NCBI RefSeq assembly: GCF_037893015.1
Contig: NC_133661.1
Coordinates: 245,531,503-245,595,502 of the forward strand
Length of the DNA: 64,000 bases
Source of the DNA: Macrotis lagotis
Taxonomy: Eukaryota; Chordata; Mammalia; Peramelemorphia; Peramelidae
Direction: 5' to 3'
Positions 12,074 to 23,577 of the stretch are shown here, one piece after another. Below the pieces are notes generated by a model. It made no database searches. It was not told the DNA's origin and saw nothing but the letters and a program-made list of their open reading frames with translations. The position numbers were made by a program, and so were the translations under genes. Positions within the stretch are counted from its first letter, which is position 1; every line of letters starts with the position of its first letter.

Positions 12074-12698
12074 TGTATGGTGTACTCAGTACTTGAGTTC
12101 TCTGGCCGGCAGAGAACTGTTCTCAGCTTGTAGTGAATGATATGGGAGGCATAGATGGTAAAGCACTCCAAATTTTATTAGGGTCACACAGCAACTTATA
12201 TTCCAGTCTACTTGCGTACTTGTGGACAACTCATGCTACCAGCTTAAGCACCAGTCATATTAAAGATTACATATTGGTTAGATCATCAAATATTGGTTAA
12301 ACAGTTATACATTCTTATTTATACTTCATTGTTCTTGCTATAATGTGATTCTTGATCAATGTCAGGAGATACATGGAAGCTGGGTCATGCTGATCTTATG
12401 GAAAAGCAAAGGGGTTTGGGTCATGGGTTTCCTGAGAAACCAAGCCAGTATGTTTGCAAAACAACAAGAGGCTGGGGCAGCTAGGTGGAGCAGTGGATAG
12501 AGTACCGGCCCTGTAGTCAGGAGTTTTTGAGTTCAAATCCGACCTCAGATGCTTAATAATTACCTAGCCGTGTGGCCTTGGGCAAGCCACTTAACCCTAT
12601 TTGGCTTGCAAAAAACCTAAAAAAAAAAAAATACTCGAGGCCAAGATAGTTTTATTACCTTGTCATTTCACAAATGTGGTCCTCAAGGATCCCTAACA
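12074..12698 (-). mobile_element. Solo LTR of an endogenous retrovirus (minus), with a SINE inside
   Basis: Begins TG and ends CA on the plus strand, flanked by gaattt (12068-12073) and aaattt (12699-12704), a duplication with one mismatch. The host L1 ORF2 continues across it. On the minus strand a polyadenylation signal AATAAA follows a TATA-like element. A SINE sits at about 12478-12632. No viral genes. Confidence 0.7.
12478..12632 (+). mobile_element. SINE (WSINE1-like) in solo LTR
   Basis: Complete copy, head ggggcagctaggtgg to an A-rich tail ending at about 12632. Confidence 0.9.
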
Positions 12699-12954
12699 AA
12701 ATTTCATCTCTCTAGATACTTTCATTAACAAAAGAGAGAAGGAAGAGATTAACTAATTAAGCATGCATCTGATAAAATAAATAGAAAAGAAACTTCCAAA
12801 TTCAATGAAATATCAAAACAGAAATTCTAAAAATCAAAGAAGGGGTTCACACAAAATTGAAAATGAAAATGAACAAAATTATAAAAAATTAAGTTATATT
12901 TGGAATTGGATATATGCCTAATTTTTTAAAAGTAGAAATCAAAATTAAAACTTG

Positions 12955-13135
12955 TTTTATTCAGTCATTTCAATTGTGTCTGACTCTTTGTGACCCCATT
13001 TGGGATTTTCTTTGTAAAGATCCTGGAGTAGTTTGCTATTTCCCTCTCCTTCCTTATTTTATGGATGAGGAAGCTGAGGCAAATAGAGTTAAGTGAATTG
13101 CCCAGGGTCACACAATTAGTAAATGTCTGTGACCA
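12955..13135 (-). mobile_element. MAR1-type CORE-SINE, antisense
   Basis: Antisense features of this marsupial family: gtctgactctttgtgacccc, aagatcctggagtagtttgc, and ggatgaggaagctgaggcaaa followed by a stretch resembling MIR cores. Confidence 0.75.
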
Positions 13136-13570
13136 GTTTAAGTATCAAAAATTAAAAAAGGAGAATTTACTTGAAGAAGAAAAAAGGTATGACAACTGAA
13201 AGGATAAATATTATAAAAATATTAAACATTTGACTGAGCAGAACAAGAAATGAAGAATTCAAAAAACACATGGATTTAATTAATTTAATTAATAGAGAAT
13301 TTTAATAACTCATAGATTTCTTAGAAAAAGAAATTTGTTAGCTATAAATGAACTCCCAAAGTGTTGGTGGTGGTTGTGGTGATGGTGGTGGAGAAACAGG
13401 ATTGTATGGATTTATAAGTGAATTATAAATGATCAATTAATTCATTAATAATGATTGATAAATCATTGAAAGAACAATGAATTCCTATATTACTTAAAGT
13501 TTGAAAAAATAGTGAGAATTGGTTCTACAAAATTCTTTCTATAATACAAAAGTATTTTTTGTTTGTTTGT

Positions 13571-13722
13571 TTTTTTAGGTTTTTGCAAGGCAAATGGGGT
13601 TAAGTGGCTTGCCCAAGACCACACGGCTAGGTAATTATTAAGCGTCTGAGGCCGGATTTGAACCCAGGTACTCCTGACTCCAGGGCCGGTACTCTATCCA
13701 TTGCACCACCTAGCCACGCCCA
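13571..13722 (-). mobile_element. SINE (WSINE1-like), antisense
   Basis: Poly-T then a complete reverse-complement copy, ending at ccacctagccacgcc. Confidence 0.92.
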
Positions 13723-13767
13723 AAAGTTTTCTTAATGTTTAAATTGGAGTCAAGATAATAAGAGATA

Positions 13768-13931
13768 GGGGGTGGCTAGGTGGTGGCTAGGTGGCTCAGT
13801 GAATAAAGCACCGGCCTTGGAGTCAGGAGTACCTGGGTTCAAATCCGACCTCAGACGCTTAATAATTACCTAGCCGTGTGGCCTTGGGCAAGCCACTTAA
13901 CCCCATTGCCTTGAAAAATCTAAAAGAAAAA
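13768..13931 (+). mobile_element. SINE (WSINE1-like) with duplicated 5' end
   Basis: Perfect 16-base duplications (aagataataagagata) at 13752-13767 and 13932-13947. The first bases of the SINE are repeated (ggtggctaggtggtggctagg), a small duplication at its 5' end. Confidence 0.93.
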
Positions 13932-13947
13932 AAGATAATAAGAGATA

Positions 13948-14150
13948 ATATTAATAGCTAGCATTTATAGATCATTTATATATCACCTTAAGATTTACAA
14001 AGTACTTTATATAAATTATCTTGCTTTATCCTCACAACAACCCTGGGAGACAGGTGAAATACCAAACCGTTCCAGTACATGCCAAGAAAACTCCAAATGG
14101 GATCATGAAGAATCAGATGAAATTGAACAACTTTGCTTATTCCCTCAATT
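13948..14150 (+). mobile_element. MIR and MAR1-type remnants
   Basis: MIR-like stretch (atttacaaagtactttat...cctcacaacaaccc) to about 14055, followed by a MAR1 3' end (gccaagaaaactccaaatgggatc) to about 14130. Confidence 0.6.
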
Positions 14151-14289
14151 TTTTTCTTGGATTATTACTATTAATAAATAATATTATTGCTTGTTACTAT
14201 AATATGCTACTATTATATAAATAGTAATAGTGATAATAGAAATCTTTGCTTTAGTCCTGATTTTGTTGGGGTAAAAAAAATCTTCATAG

Positions 14290-14454
14290 TAAGTTTTTCT
14301 GATAAAGACCTCTTTTCCAAGAGATAAAAGGAATTGATTAAAATGTAAAAGATAAGTGGTATTTCTCAATAGATAAGTCATCAAAGGATATAATCAGAAA
14401 AAATCTAAACCATCAACAACCACATGAAAAAATATTCCAAGTCTCTTATAATAG
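14290..14454 (+). mobile_element. Old L1 3' ORF2 piece, left of HAL1
   Basis: Plus-strand ORF2 end, resuming at 17566 after the HAL1 (cctcacagccatcaag corresponds to the usual Y-H-L-T segment). The two parts join in register across the HAL1 duplication. Confidence 0.65.
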
Positions 14455-14463
14455 AAATGCAGA

Positions 14464-17400
14464 TTGGGAATGGAGCCAAGATGGTGGAGTGGAGGCAGGA
14501 ATTCCCAGAAGCTCTACCCCAGACTACTCCAAATGTCTTAAAATTATGACTCTAACCACATTCTACAGTGACAGAACCCAATGAAAGACTGAGTGAAACA
14601 ATTTTCTGACCTAAGACAGTTTGGAAGATCTATAGGAAAGGTTTGTTCCATGGGGGATAGAAAGGGCCACAGTGCACCTGGGTTATGCCATGCTGAAACA
14701 AAGGAGTCCCAGTAATCTAGGAACAACCTGTATGGCACCTGGGTCCCTGAGATTTCTTGGTTCTGTAACAGTGGGATGGTTTTTGGCAGCAGGGTGGTTT
14801 CCAGACCTCTCAGCCCATGAATTACCAAGGACAACTTGGAAGGTCAATGGGAAAACTCTGCCAGAGTGAGTGCAGAGCCCAGACTGGCACAGGTCTCAGC
14901 AAAGTCCTATCCCAGGAACCCAGAAGCAGTCCAAAGGAGCCACCCAGCAGTTACTTCTGAAGCACTCAACTCACAGAAGGTGTGGGGTGGAGTTCATGGA
15001 GAGGACAGAGGTCCCTCTGCTATCCCTGAGTTGGGACTCTGCTGTTTTCCCCATACTCAGATCCAGGTGGCAGCTAGGGACCTATAATATCATAGTGGAG
15101 CAGGGACCCTCACAGTTCCAGGACATATGGGAGTGCTTTTGGTCATCTACAGACCAGGAGAGAACTCTCATTAGACACTGAAGGCATTGAGGTCCCTGGA
15201 GGGATGTTCCCCCCCCCAAAAAAAAACCTCAAAAAGCTTGAGAAAGTGCATCCTCCACCTGGGAAGCAGAACCTCAACTTAAAAAAAAAATTAAAATCAG
15301 GTCATCAGTTGAGGAAATGAGAAAACAACAGAAGAAAAAGAATCTGACCATAGACAATTACTTTGGTTCCATATAGGATCAAAACACATGCTCAGAAGAA
15401 AATCTCCAAGAAAAATATGAATTGGTCTCAGGCTATGGAAGAAATAAAAAAAAATTGAAAAGCAACTAAGAGAGATAGAGAAAAAAATGGAAAGAGAAAT
15501 GAGAGCAATACAGGAAAATCATGAAAACCTTACCAAAAAACATTGGAGAAAATATCATCTTAAAAACCAATTTAGATCAAATGGGAAAAGCAGTCCAAAA
15601 GGTCAATGAGGAGAATACCTTAAAAGCAAAATTAGTCAGATGGAAAAGGAGGTAAAAAAAACTCTCTGAAAAAAAAGTAATTCCTTCAAATGTAAAATGG
15701 AGCTAAGGGAAGCTGATGACTATAAAAAAAATCAAGAAACAATAAAACAAAACCAAAAGAATGAAAAACTAGAAGAAATTGTGAAATATGTCATTGGGGA
15801 AAAACTGACCAGGAAAAGAGATCCAGAAGAGATAATTTAAAAATTATTAGGCTACCTGAAAGTCATGATCAGGAAAAGAACCTTGACTTCATTTTTCAAG
15901 AAATTCTCCAGCAAAATTGCCCTGATATCCTAGAGGCAGAGGGTAAAATAGAAATTGAGAGAATCCACTGATCACCTCCTGAAAGAAGGGATCCCAAAAT
16001 GAAATTTCTTAGGAATATTGTAGCCAAATTCCAGAACTCCCAAATCAAGGAGAAATATTACAAGCAGCCAGAAAGAAACAATTCAAATATCATGGAGCTA
16101 TAGTCATAATTACACAGTATTTAGCAGGATTTAAGGACTCATAGGACTTGGAATATGATATTCCAGAAGGCAAAAGAACTTGGATTACAACCAAAAATCA
16201 ACTGAACATTTTCTTTCAGGGGAAAAGATGGATATTCAATGAAATACAGGACTTTCAAATTTTCCTGTTGAAATGACCAGAGCTGAACAAAAAGTTTGAT
16301 CACCAAGTACAGCTCTCTGGTGAAGTATAGAGAGAGTGGACAGAAAGGGCAAATTATGAGGGATTCAATGAGGTTGAACTGCATGTATTCCTGCATGGGA
16401 AGATGATACTGATAACTTAAATGAACCTTCTAATTTATTAGAGCAATCAGATGTTGTGGCTTGCTTCGCCTTGGGGGCTACAGCGGTGACCTCCCTCCCG
16501 GAGGGGGGGCCTACAGCAGTGACCTCCCTCCCGGAGGGCAGCTGAGAATAAGGAGTCAAGCCACTACTTCCTTATGCCTCCAGCTCAATTTTTATTACTG
16601 CTTAGCTATTACATATACACTATTAGGTCTTCCAGGGTAGAACAAAGGATAATGAGTTAATTGGGGGAGTAAACAAGCGGGGTATGTTCAGCATCTTGCC
16701 TTACAGGATAAGGGGGTATGTTAGGGAGGAGGTGATAAAACAGAGCTGTGTCTAGTGCCCTTGGTCTGTGGGGCCAAGTGTCCAGCTCCCAAGGACTCTG
16801 GTGCACCTTAGCTCTAAGGGCGGCAAGCCAGCTCCTGAGACTGTCTAGGTGGCGGTTTACTTGGAAATGATTTGTGTCATGGCTGTTAGGATAGCCTGTG
16901 TACCTACAATCAGAAGGAGTATATTTAGAAAAGGCATAGGAGGGAGCTGGATATGAAGGTATAATACATTATAAAAATGGAATTAAAGGGCAAGAAAGGA
17001 ATGTCCTGGAAGAAAGGGAAAGGAGAAATAGAATGGGTTAAGATATTTCACATAAAAGGGCCAAGAAAAAGCTTTTTGTAATTGAGAGGAAGGTGGGGGG
17101 AATGAGTGAGCATTCATTCTCATCAGAAGTGCCTAAGAGGAGAAAGGAGACAGGAGGAGGGGGGGTGTATGTGATAGAAGAGAGGGAAGATCATGGGAGT
17201 GGGTAATCAGATACAAGATTTTGAGGAGAAAAGGTGAAAGGAAAGAGAATAGAATAAATGGGGATGAGGAGGAATAGGATGGAGAGACATATAGCTAGGA
17301 AAAGCAACTGTGGAAAAAAATATTGAAGCAACTTCTTTGATGAACTTATAATAATGAATGCAATCCATCCCAGAGATGGAAGATGGTGTCTGAACACAGA

Positions 17401-17556
17401 CTGAAGTACAATTTTTTTTCTCTTACTTTGCTTTTCTTGAAGTTTCTCTATCTTTGAGGGGGGAGGGGAAATTATGTTTGCTTTTACAACAAGACTATTG
17501 TGGTAATGTGAAAATAAATAAATTAAATAACAATAAATGTAAATGGAGAAAAATAA
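14464..17556 (+). mobile_element. Complete but decayed HAL1 (half-L1) element
   Basis: Starts with the L1-type 5' end (ggagccaagatgg at about 14470), has a GC-richer 5'UTR to about 15250, a decayed ORF1 at about 15300-16400 (coiled coil, then R-K-R-D-P-E-E-like and C-terminal domain), then 3' sequence and an A-rich tail with no ORF2 at all. Flanked by aaatgcaga at 14455-14463 and 17557-17565. A solo LTR splits it at 16452-16908. The host is an old L1 3' end at about 14290-14454 and 17566-18000. Confidence 0.8.
16452..16908 (-). mobile_element. Solo LTR (minus) inside the HAL1
   Basis: 457 bases, TG...CA, flanked by the perfect 6-base duplication ATCAGA (16446-16451 and 16909-16914). On the minus strand AATAAA lies near 16590-16600, placing R/U5 at the left. 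U5 contains a GC-rich tandem repeat of about 33 bases with palindromic ccctcccggaggg. A 6-base duplication is typical of class II (ERVK-like) elements. No viral genes remain. Confidence 0.85.
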
Positions 17557-17565
17557 AAATGCAGA

Positions 17566-18000
17566 AGTTCTACCTCACAGCCATCAAGTAGGCTAGGGAT
17601 TGTGAGATTTCAGGCACACTGATACTTTGCCAGAAGACCTGTGAATTAATGGTCTTGTCATTCTAGAAAGTAATCTGAAATTATCCCCACCAAAATCACT
17701 AAACTGAATTCCAACAATACCATTAGTAGGCTAATACCCCAAAGAAATCAAAGAAAGAGGAACAGGAACATGTATAAAAAAATATTTATAACAGAGTTGT
17801 GACTTTTGGTTGGTTTTTGCTTTGTTAGAACTGGAAACTAAGGGAATGTCTGTCAATTGAAAAATGGCTGTGAAGGGTTATGGTATGTGAATGTGATAGA
17901 ATAATATTATGTTGTAAGAAATGATAAAAGTGATAGTTTCATAGATACTTGTAAGCAAATGAACTTACAGAAACTGTTAGAGTAAAATGACCATTATCAT
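17566..18000 (+). mobile_element. Old L1 3' ORF2 piece, right of HAL1
   Basis: Continues the L1 broken at 14454. Highly degraded ORF2 end and 3' region (ggaatgtctgtcaattgaaaaatggc). Fades out near 18000. Confidence 0.6.
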
Positions 18001-18550
18001 GAAAAGAACTTTTATAACAGCAATAACATAAGACAAGCAGTGAGAAGTGGTGAGGAAGGTGACAGGATAAGGCAGGAAATCACTTGACTCTCCCAAATTC
18101 TCCTTCTAAATAGCCAAAAATATTGAAAAGTTAGGGTAAAATCAAAGCCATTTAAGAAGATATTAGGAAAGATTTTTTTTCTCCTGAGTGATTGGTTGGC
18201 AGAAGAAAAGTGAATATACCATCTGACAAGATATCACATCAAGAAATAAATAAAATCAAATTAAAAGAATGAAAAATACCAGAGAGATAGGTAGAGCTAA
18301 TATAATAAAAATGACAATTCTACCAAAACTAAACTATCTGTTTAGTGCCCTACCAATCAAAATTCCAAACAATTATTTTAATGAGTTAGAAAAAATTGTA
18401 AGTAAATTCATATGGAGAAATAAAAAGTCCAGAATTGCCAGGAGCTTAATGAAAAAAGTGAAAAAGAAGGTGGCTTAGCCCTACCCGATCTAAAATTATA
18501 TTATAAAGCATCAGTCATCAAAACTGTTTGGTATTGGCTAAAGAAATAGA

Positions 18551-18952
18551 GTGGTGGACCAGTGGAATAGACTAGGTGTAAAATCAGGAGATGATTATAG
18601 TAATCTGCTGTTTGATAAACCCAAAGAGCCTAGCCATTGGGATAAAAACTCCCTCTTTGATAAAAACTGCTGGGATAATTGGAAGTTAGTATGGAAGAAA
18701 CTTAGATTAGACCAACACCTCACACCCTTTACCAAGATAAGATCCAAATGGCTACAGGACTTAGACATAAAAAACAATACTATTAGCAAATTAGAAGATC
18801 AAGGACTAGTTTACCTGTCAGATCTGTGGAAAGGGGAGCAGTTTATGACTAAGGAAATGTTAGAGAACATCACCAACAACCTATTAGATGATTTCAATGA
18901 CATTAAATTAAAAAGCTTTTGCACAGGTAAAACCACTGTAACCAAGATTTAA
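18551..18952 (+). pseudogene. L1 ORF2 C-terminal piece
   Basis: 133 open codons of the younger L1 (N-W-K-L-V-W-K-K-L-R-L-D-Q-H); closely similar to 3547-3801 in copy C. Ends at a stop within ORF2. Confidence 0.85.
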
Positions 18953-19153
18953 AAAAATGTAGTAAATTGGGAAACAATCTTTACAACTAATGATTCTGAC
19001 AAAGGACTCATTTCTAAACTATACAGAGAACTGAGTCATATTTTTAAAACAAAATGTCATTTCCCAATTGACAAATGGTCAAAGGATATGAGGAGATCAA
19101 AGCAATCCATAGCCATATGAAAAAAATGCTCTAAATCATTAATTATTAGAGAA

Positions 19154-19606
19154 ATGCAAATTAAAGCTTCTCTGAGGTACCACCTCACACCTCTCAGATT
19201 GGCCAGTATGACCAGGAAGGATAATGGTCATTGTTGGAAGGGATGTGGGAAATCTGGGACACTATTACACTGTTGGTGGAGCTGTGAACTCATCCAACCC
19301 TTCTGGAGAGCTATTTGGAACTATGCCCAAAGGGCAACAAAAATGTGCATACCCTTTGACCCAGCAATACCACTACTGGGTCTATATTCTGAAGAGATGA
19401 TGAAAAAGGATAAAAACATCACATATACAAAAATATTTGTAGCAGCCCTGTTTGTGGTGCAAAGAATTGGAAATCAAGTAAATGTCTTTCAATTGGGGAA
19501 TGGCTTAGCAAACTGTAGTATATGTATGTCATGGAACACTGCTGTTCTATTAAAAACCAGGAGGGACAGAATTTCAGGGAAGCCTGAAGGGATTTGCATG
19601 AACTGA
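19154..19606 (+). pseudogene. L1 ORF2 extreme C-terminal piece
   Basis: 150 open codons including the zinc-knuckle-like segment C-W-K-G-C-G-K-S-G-T-L-L-H-C-W-W-S-C and F-D-P-A-I-P-L-L-G-L-Y. Same region as the minus-strand frames at 39675-40046 and 40880-41326 in SNW1 intron 1. Confidence 0.85.
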
Positions 19607-20196
19607 TACTGAGTGAGATGAGCAGAACCAGAAAAACACTGTATACCCTAACAGCAACATGGGAGTGATGATCAACCTTGAAGGACTTGCTCATTCCATC
19701 AGTGTAACAATCCGGAACAATTTTGGGCTGTCTGCATAGGAGAATGCCATCTGTATCCAGATAAGGAGATGTGGAGTTTGAACAAAGTTCAAGGACTATT
19801 CCCTTTAATTTAGGGAAAAAAACAGATATCTTATTGTCTGATCTTGTTACCTCTTAGACGTCTTGCCTTTTCTTTAAGGATATGATTTCTCTCTCATCAC
19901 AATCAATTTGGATCAAGGTACAACATAGAAACAAAGTAAAGACTGACAGATTGCTTTCCGTGGGGGGGGGGGGAGGGAAGTAAGATTGGGGGGAAATTGT
20001 AAAACTCAAATAATATCTTTAATAAAAATAAATTTAAAAAAGAAAAAAGAAAAATAGCAGAGAATATGAAACATTTCACTAGAAAAACAATTAACCTGGA
20101 AAACAGATTTAAGAAAGATAATGTATGAATTTTTAGATTATCTGAAAATTATGATTAAAAAAAGAATCTAGATACTTCAAGAAATTAAGAAAAATA

Positions 20197-20345
20197 GGGA
20201 CAGCTAGATGGCGTAGTGGATAGAGTACTGACCTTGGAGTCAGTAGTACTGAGTTCAAATTCGACCTCAGATACTTAATAATTACCTAGCTTTGGCAAGT
20301 CACTTAACCCCATTGCCTTGCAAAAAAAAAAAAAAAAAAAAAGAA
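20197..20345 (+). mobile_element. SINE (WSINE1-like)
   Basis: Complete copy with A-rich tail, flanked by aagaaattaagaaaaata and an 18-base copy with one mismatch after the tail. Confidence 0.9.
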
Positions 20346-20529
20346 AGAAAGAAAGAAATTAGGAAAAATACCTGAAGTTTAGAAACAGAAATTGAAAAAA
20401 AAAATCTACCAATCACTACCCTGAAAGAGATTCCAATATGAAAACTCATAGGAACATATTATAGTTAAGTTTCAAAGCTCCTACTTAAAGGAGAAACTAT
20501 TATAAGCAACTAGAAATAAAAACATAAAT

Positions 20530-20612
20530 ATTGTGAAGGTACAGTCAAAATAACACAGGTTTTAGCAGTTGTGAAAGGTACAGTCAAGATAACACAGGTA
20601 TTAGTAGCTTCT
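20530..20612. repeat. Short tandem duplication in old L1 ORF1
   Basis: The stretch gtgaaggtacagtcaaaata is followed about 43 bases later by a diverged copy (gtgaaaggtacagtcaagata). Local duplication in the dead ORF1. Confidence 0.7.
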
Positions 20613-20807
20613 ACATTAAAAGACAAAAAGGACATGGAATATGATAGTCTGAGGAGCAAAGGATCTAGACTGGCAATCAAGAATAACCTACCCAGAAAAA
20701 CAGAGTAATCCTGAAAGGGAACAATAGATGTTTAAGGAATTAGATGATTCCCAGGTATTTTTGAGGAAAAGAACACAACAGAAAATTTCACTTTCAAGAA
20801 TAATAAT

Positions 20808-20945
20808 AACATTTGTCCTTCATTCTTGAAGAAGACTAGGACATTAGGGAGATGATGTCATGACAAGCACATGAATTGGATTTGAGCTTCTGTGCTAAGT
20901 CACCAGACTCTCTTTCTCCTTCAGAGCCCTCTAAGATCCATATGA
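20808..20945 (+). mobile_element. SINE-like repeat of another family
   Basis: Features tttgtccttcattcttgaag, gatgatgtcatgac and tctccttcagagcc match a dispersed marsupial repeat I recognise by sequence but cannot name with certainty. Confidence 0.5.
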
Positions 20946-23449
20946 ATCAGGACTTACAAGAATCAGGAGAACAGAGGAAGGTAAACAGAGGAAGGTAAAC
21001 ATGAAAGACTAATTAAAAGGATTTATTAAGGCTAAACTGTTTACTTCTTATATGGAAAAATGATAGTTGTAACTCTTAAGAATGTTATCATTACTGGGGT
21101 AGTTCAAAAGATTATCCATGGTTAGAATACTCAGGGTTGAGTTGGTTATAATGGGATAATTTTAAAAAATAAAAGTGTGGATGGAGAGGTAAAATGGAGC
21201 AAATTATATCATAAAAAAGAGGTGTGAATGGAAGGACTGTTACAGTGGAGGGGAAGTGAAGATCATTTTAATCCAATCAGAACAAGGATAAAGTGGAAAT
21301 AACTTATCTAATAGAATATTAATTCTACACTTACAGAGAAATACAGGAGGACGAGAGAATAGGATAAGGGAGGGTCTCTTAAAAGGGTATGTGGATTAGG
21401 AAGCAGCAGTCAGAAGAAAATTAGACTTCTGAGGAATAAAAGGGCAAAAAGGGAGAGAGAAGTAGAAAGAAAGAGATAGGAAGTTAGACAGTGAGGAAAA
21501 ATAGGATGGAGGGAAATATACAACTAGCAATTATAACTCTGAATTTGAATGAGATGAACTCTCCCTAGACAGAAATCAGTAGCAGAATGGACCAAAATCA
21601 GAACCCCAGAAATGGTGTTTACAAGAAACACATTTAAAAATGAGAGACTCAAGCAGAGTATAAATAAAGAATTGGGGTAGAATTTATTATGGTTCAGTTG
21701 ATGTAAGGAAAAAAAAAAAGTAGGAGTAGCAATGATGATCTCAGACAGTAAATTGCAAGAGATAAATACGGAAACTACATTATGTTAAAAGGTATCATAG
21801 ATAATGAAACAGTATCAATGCTAATCATACGCATCAAATGTTATAGCATCCAAATTTTTAAATGAAAAAATAAATTGAATTACATACAATTAGAAATAAT
21901 GGTGGGGGCATTCAACTTTCCCTCTCAGAACTAAGTCTAAAAAAAGGGAAAAAAGAAACAAGTTAAGGAGATAAATAGAATCTTAGTAAAACTAGATATG
22001 ATAGATATTTGGAGAGAACTGAATTGAAATAGGAATATACCTTTTTTCAGCAGTAAAGAGTACCTTATAAAAATAGGTCATTTGTTTGGGCATAAAAACT
22101 TTATAGTTAAATGTAGAAAAATAAATATTAAATATATCTTTTAAGGATCAAAATGTAACAAAATTACTCTTAATAAAGGACCATAGTAACACAGATCAAA
22201 AATTAATCAGAGAGTAAATAGACTAATTTTTAAAAAGAGTGGATTAAAGAACAATTCATAGAAACAATCAATAAATTCATTAAAGAGAATGGAAAAAATT
22301 AGCATACCAAAGCTTATAGGATGCAGCAGAAGCAGTAATTTATATTTATAAATGCTTACATCAATAAAATAAGAGAAACAAGACCAGTGAATTTGGCATA
22401 CAATTAAAGAACTAGAAAAAAATTTAAACTCCCCAATTAAATACTAAATTGGAAATCCTAAAAATTAAAGGTGAGGTTAATAAAATTGAATGCAAGAAAT
22501 CCACCAAATTAATAAATGAAATTGCCAGTTGATTTTATGAAAAAAGTAATAAAATAAACTATTGGTTAATATGAGTTTAAAGACAGAAGTAAAACCATAT
22601 CACCAGTATCAAAAATTAAGAGGATTGTAGATATACCCCAATGCAGATGAACTTAAAACAGTCATCAGGAGCTATTTTGCCCAATTATTTGTCAATAAAT
22701 TTAACAATTTAAGTGAAATGGAAGAATATTTACAAAAATATAAACTGTCCAGATTAACAGAAGTGGAACTGAAAAGGTCATAAATGAACTTCCTCAGAAA
22801 AAAGCATCAAGGCCAGTTGGATTGAAGTAAATTCAACTAAATATACTAAAGATCAACTAATTCCAATATTAAATAAATTATTTGGAAAAATAGGCAAAAG
22901 AGTTCTACCAATTCCCTTTATGAAATTAATATAGTACTGATACCTAAACTAGGAAGAACAAAAAATAGAGACAGAAAAATCATAGAACAATTTCATAATT
23001 AAATATTGATGTAAAAATCTTGAATAAAATATTAGCTAGAAGATTATGACAATATATCTCAAAGATTATACATTGTGACTAAGAATTGTGACTAGGAATG
23101 CAGGGCTGGTTCAACATAAGGAAAATTATTAATATAATTAATTATATCAATAACAAAAGTAACAAAAAAAATCATATGATTATATCAATAGATGCAGAAA
23201 AGATTTTTGACAAAATACAGTACTCATTCCTATTAAATACACTTGAAACATAGTCTAAATGGATTTTTCTGAAAAGGATAAGAAGTTTCTTCCTAAAACC
23301 ATAAGCAAGTATTATCTGTTGCAGGGAAAAGCTAGAAAGCTTTGCAGTAAGATCAATAGGGAAACAAGGATGCCTATCATCTCTGACATTATGTAATATT
23401 GGAATAGAAAGGTTAGCAATAGCAATAAGAGAAAAAAAAAGAAATTGAG

Positions 23450-23577
23450 GGGCAGCTAGGTGGCATACTGGATAGAGTACTGGCCCTGGAGTCAGGAGTT
23501 CAGATTTGACCTCAGACACTAATTACCTAGCTGTGTGACCTTGGACTTAACCCCAATTACCTTGTGAAAAGTCAAAA
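23450..23577 (+). mobile_element. SINE (WSINE1-like), shortened
   Basis: Inserted in the old L1 RT; internal losses make it about 130 bases. The minus-strand ORF here is spurious. Confidence 0.88.

Larger units (their letters stand above)
11815..13745 (+). mobile_element. Very old L1 (plus), endonuclease to RT, interrupted
   Basis: Degraded ORF2: L-G-H-K-N-L near 11830, the linker to 12067, resuming after a solo LTR at about 12705, interrupted by a MAR1 (12955-13135), then on to RT-like sequence near 13500 and the antisense SINE at 13571-13722. A GT-rich patch lies at 13358-13392. No frame survives. Confidence 0.65.
18286..20048 (+). mobile_element. Younger 5'-truncated L1 (plus)
   Basis: ORF2 RT thumb to the 3'UTR and A-rich tail. 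Flanked by 15-base duplications with one mismatch (gaaaaataccagaga 18271-18285; gaaaaatagcagaga 20049-20063). Open pieces at 18551-18952 and 19154-19606 encode the C-terminal region, separated by frameshifts. Confidence 0.88.
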
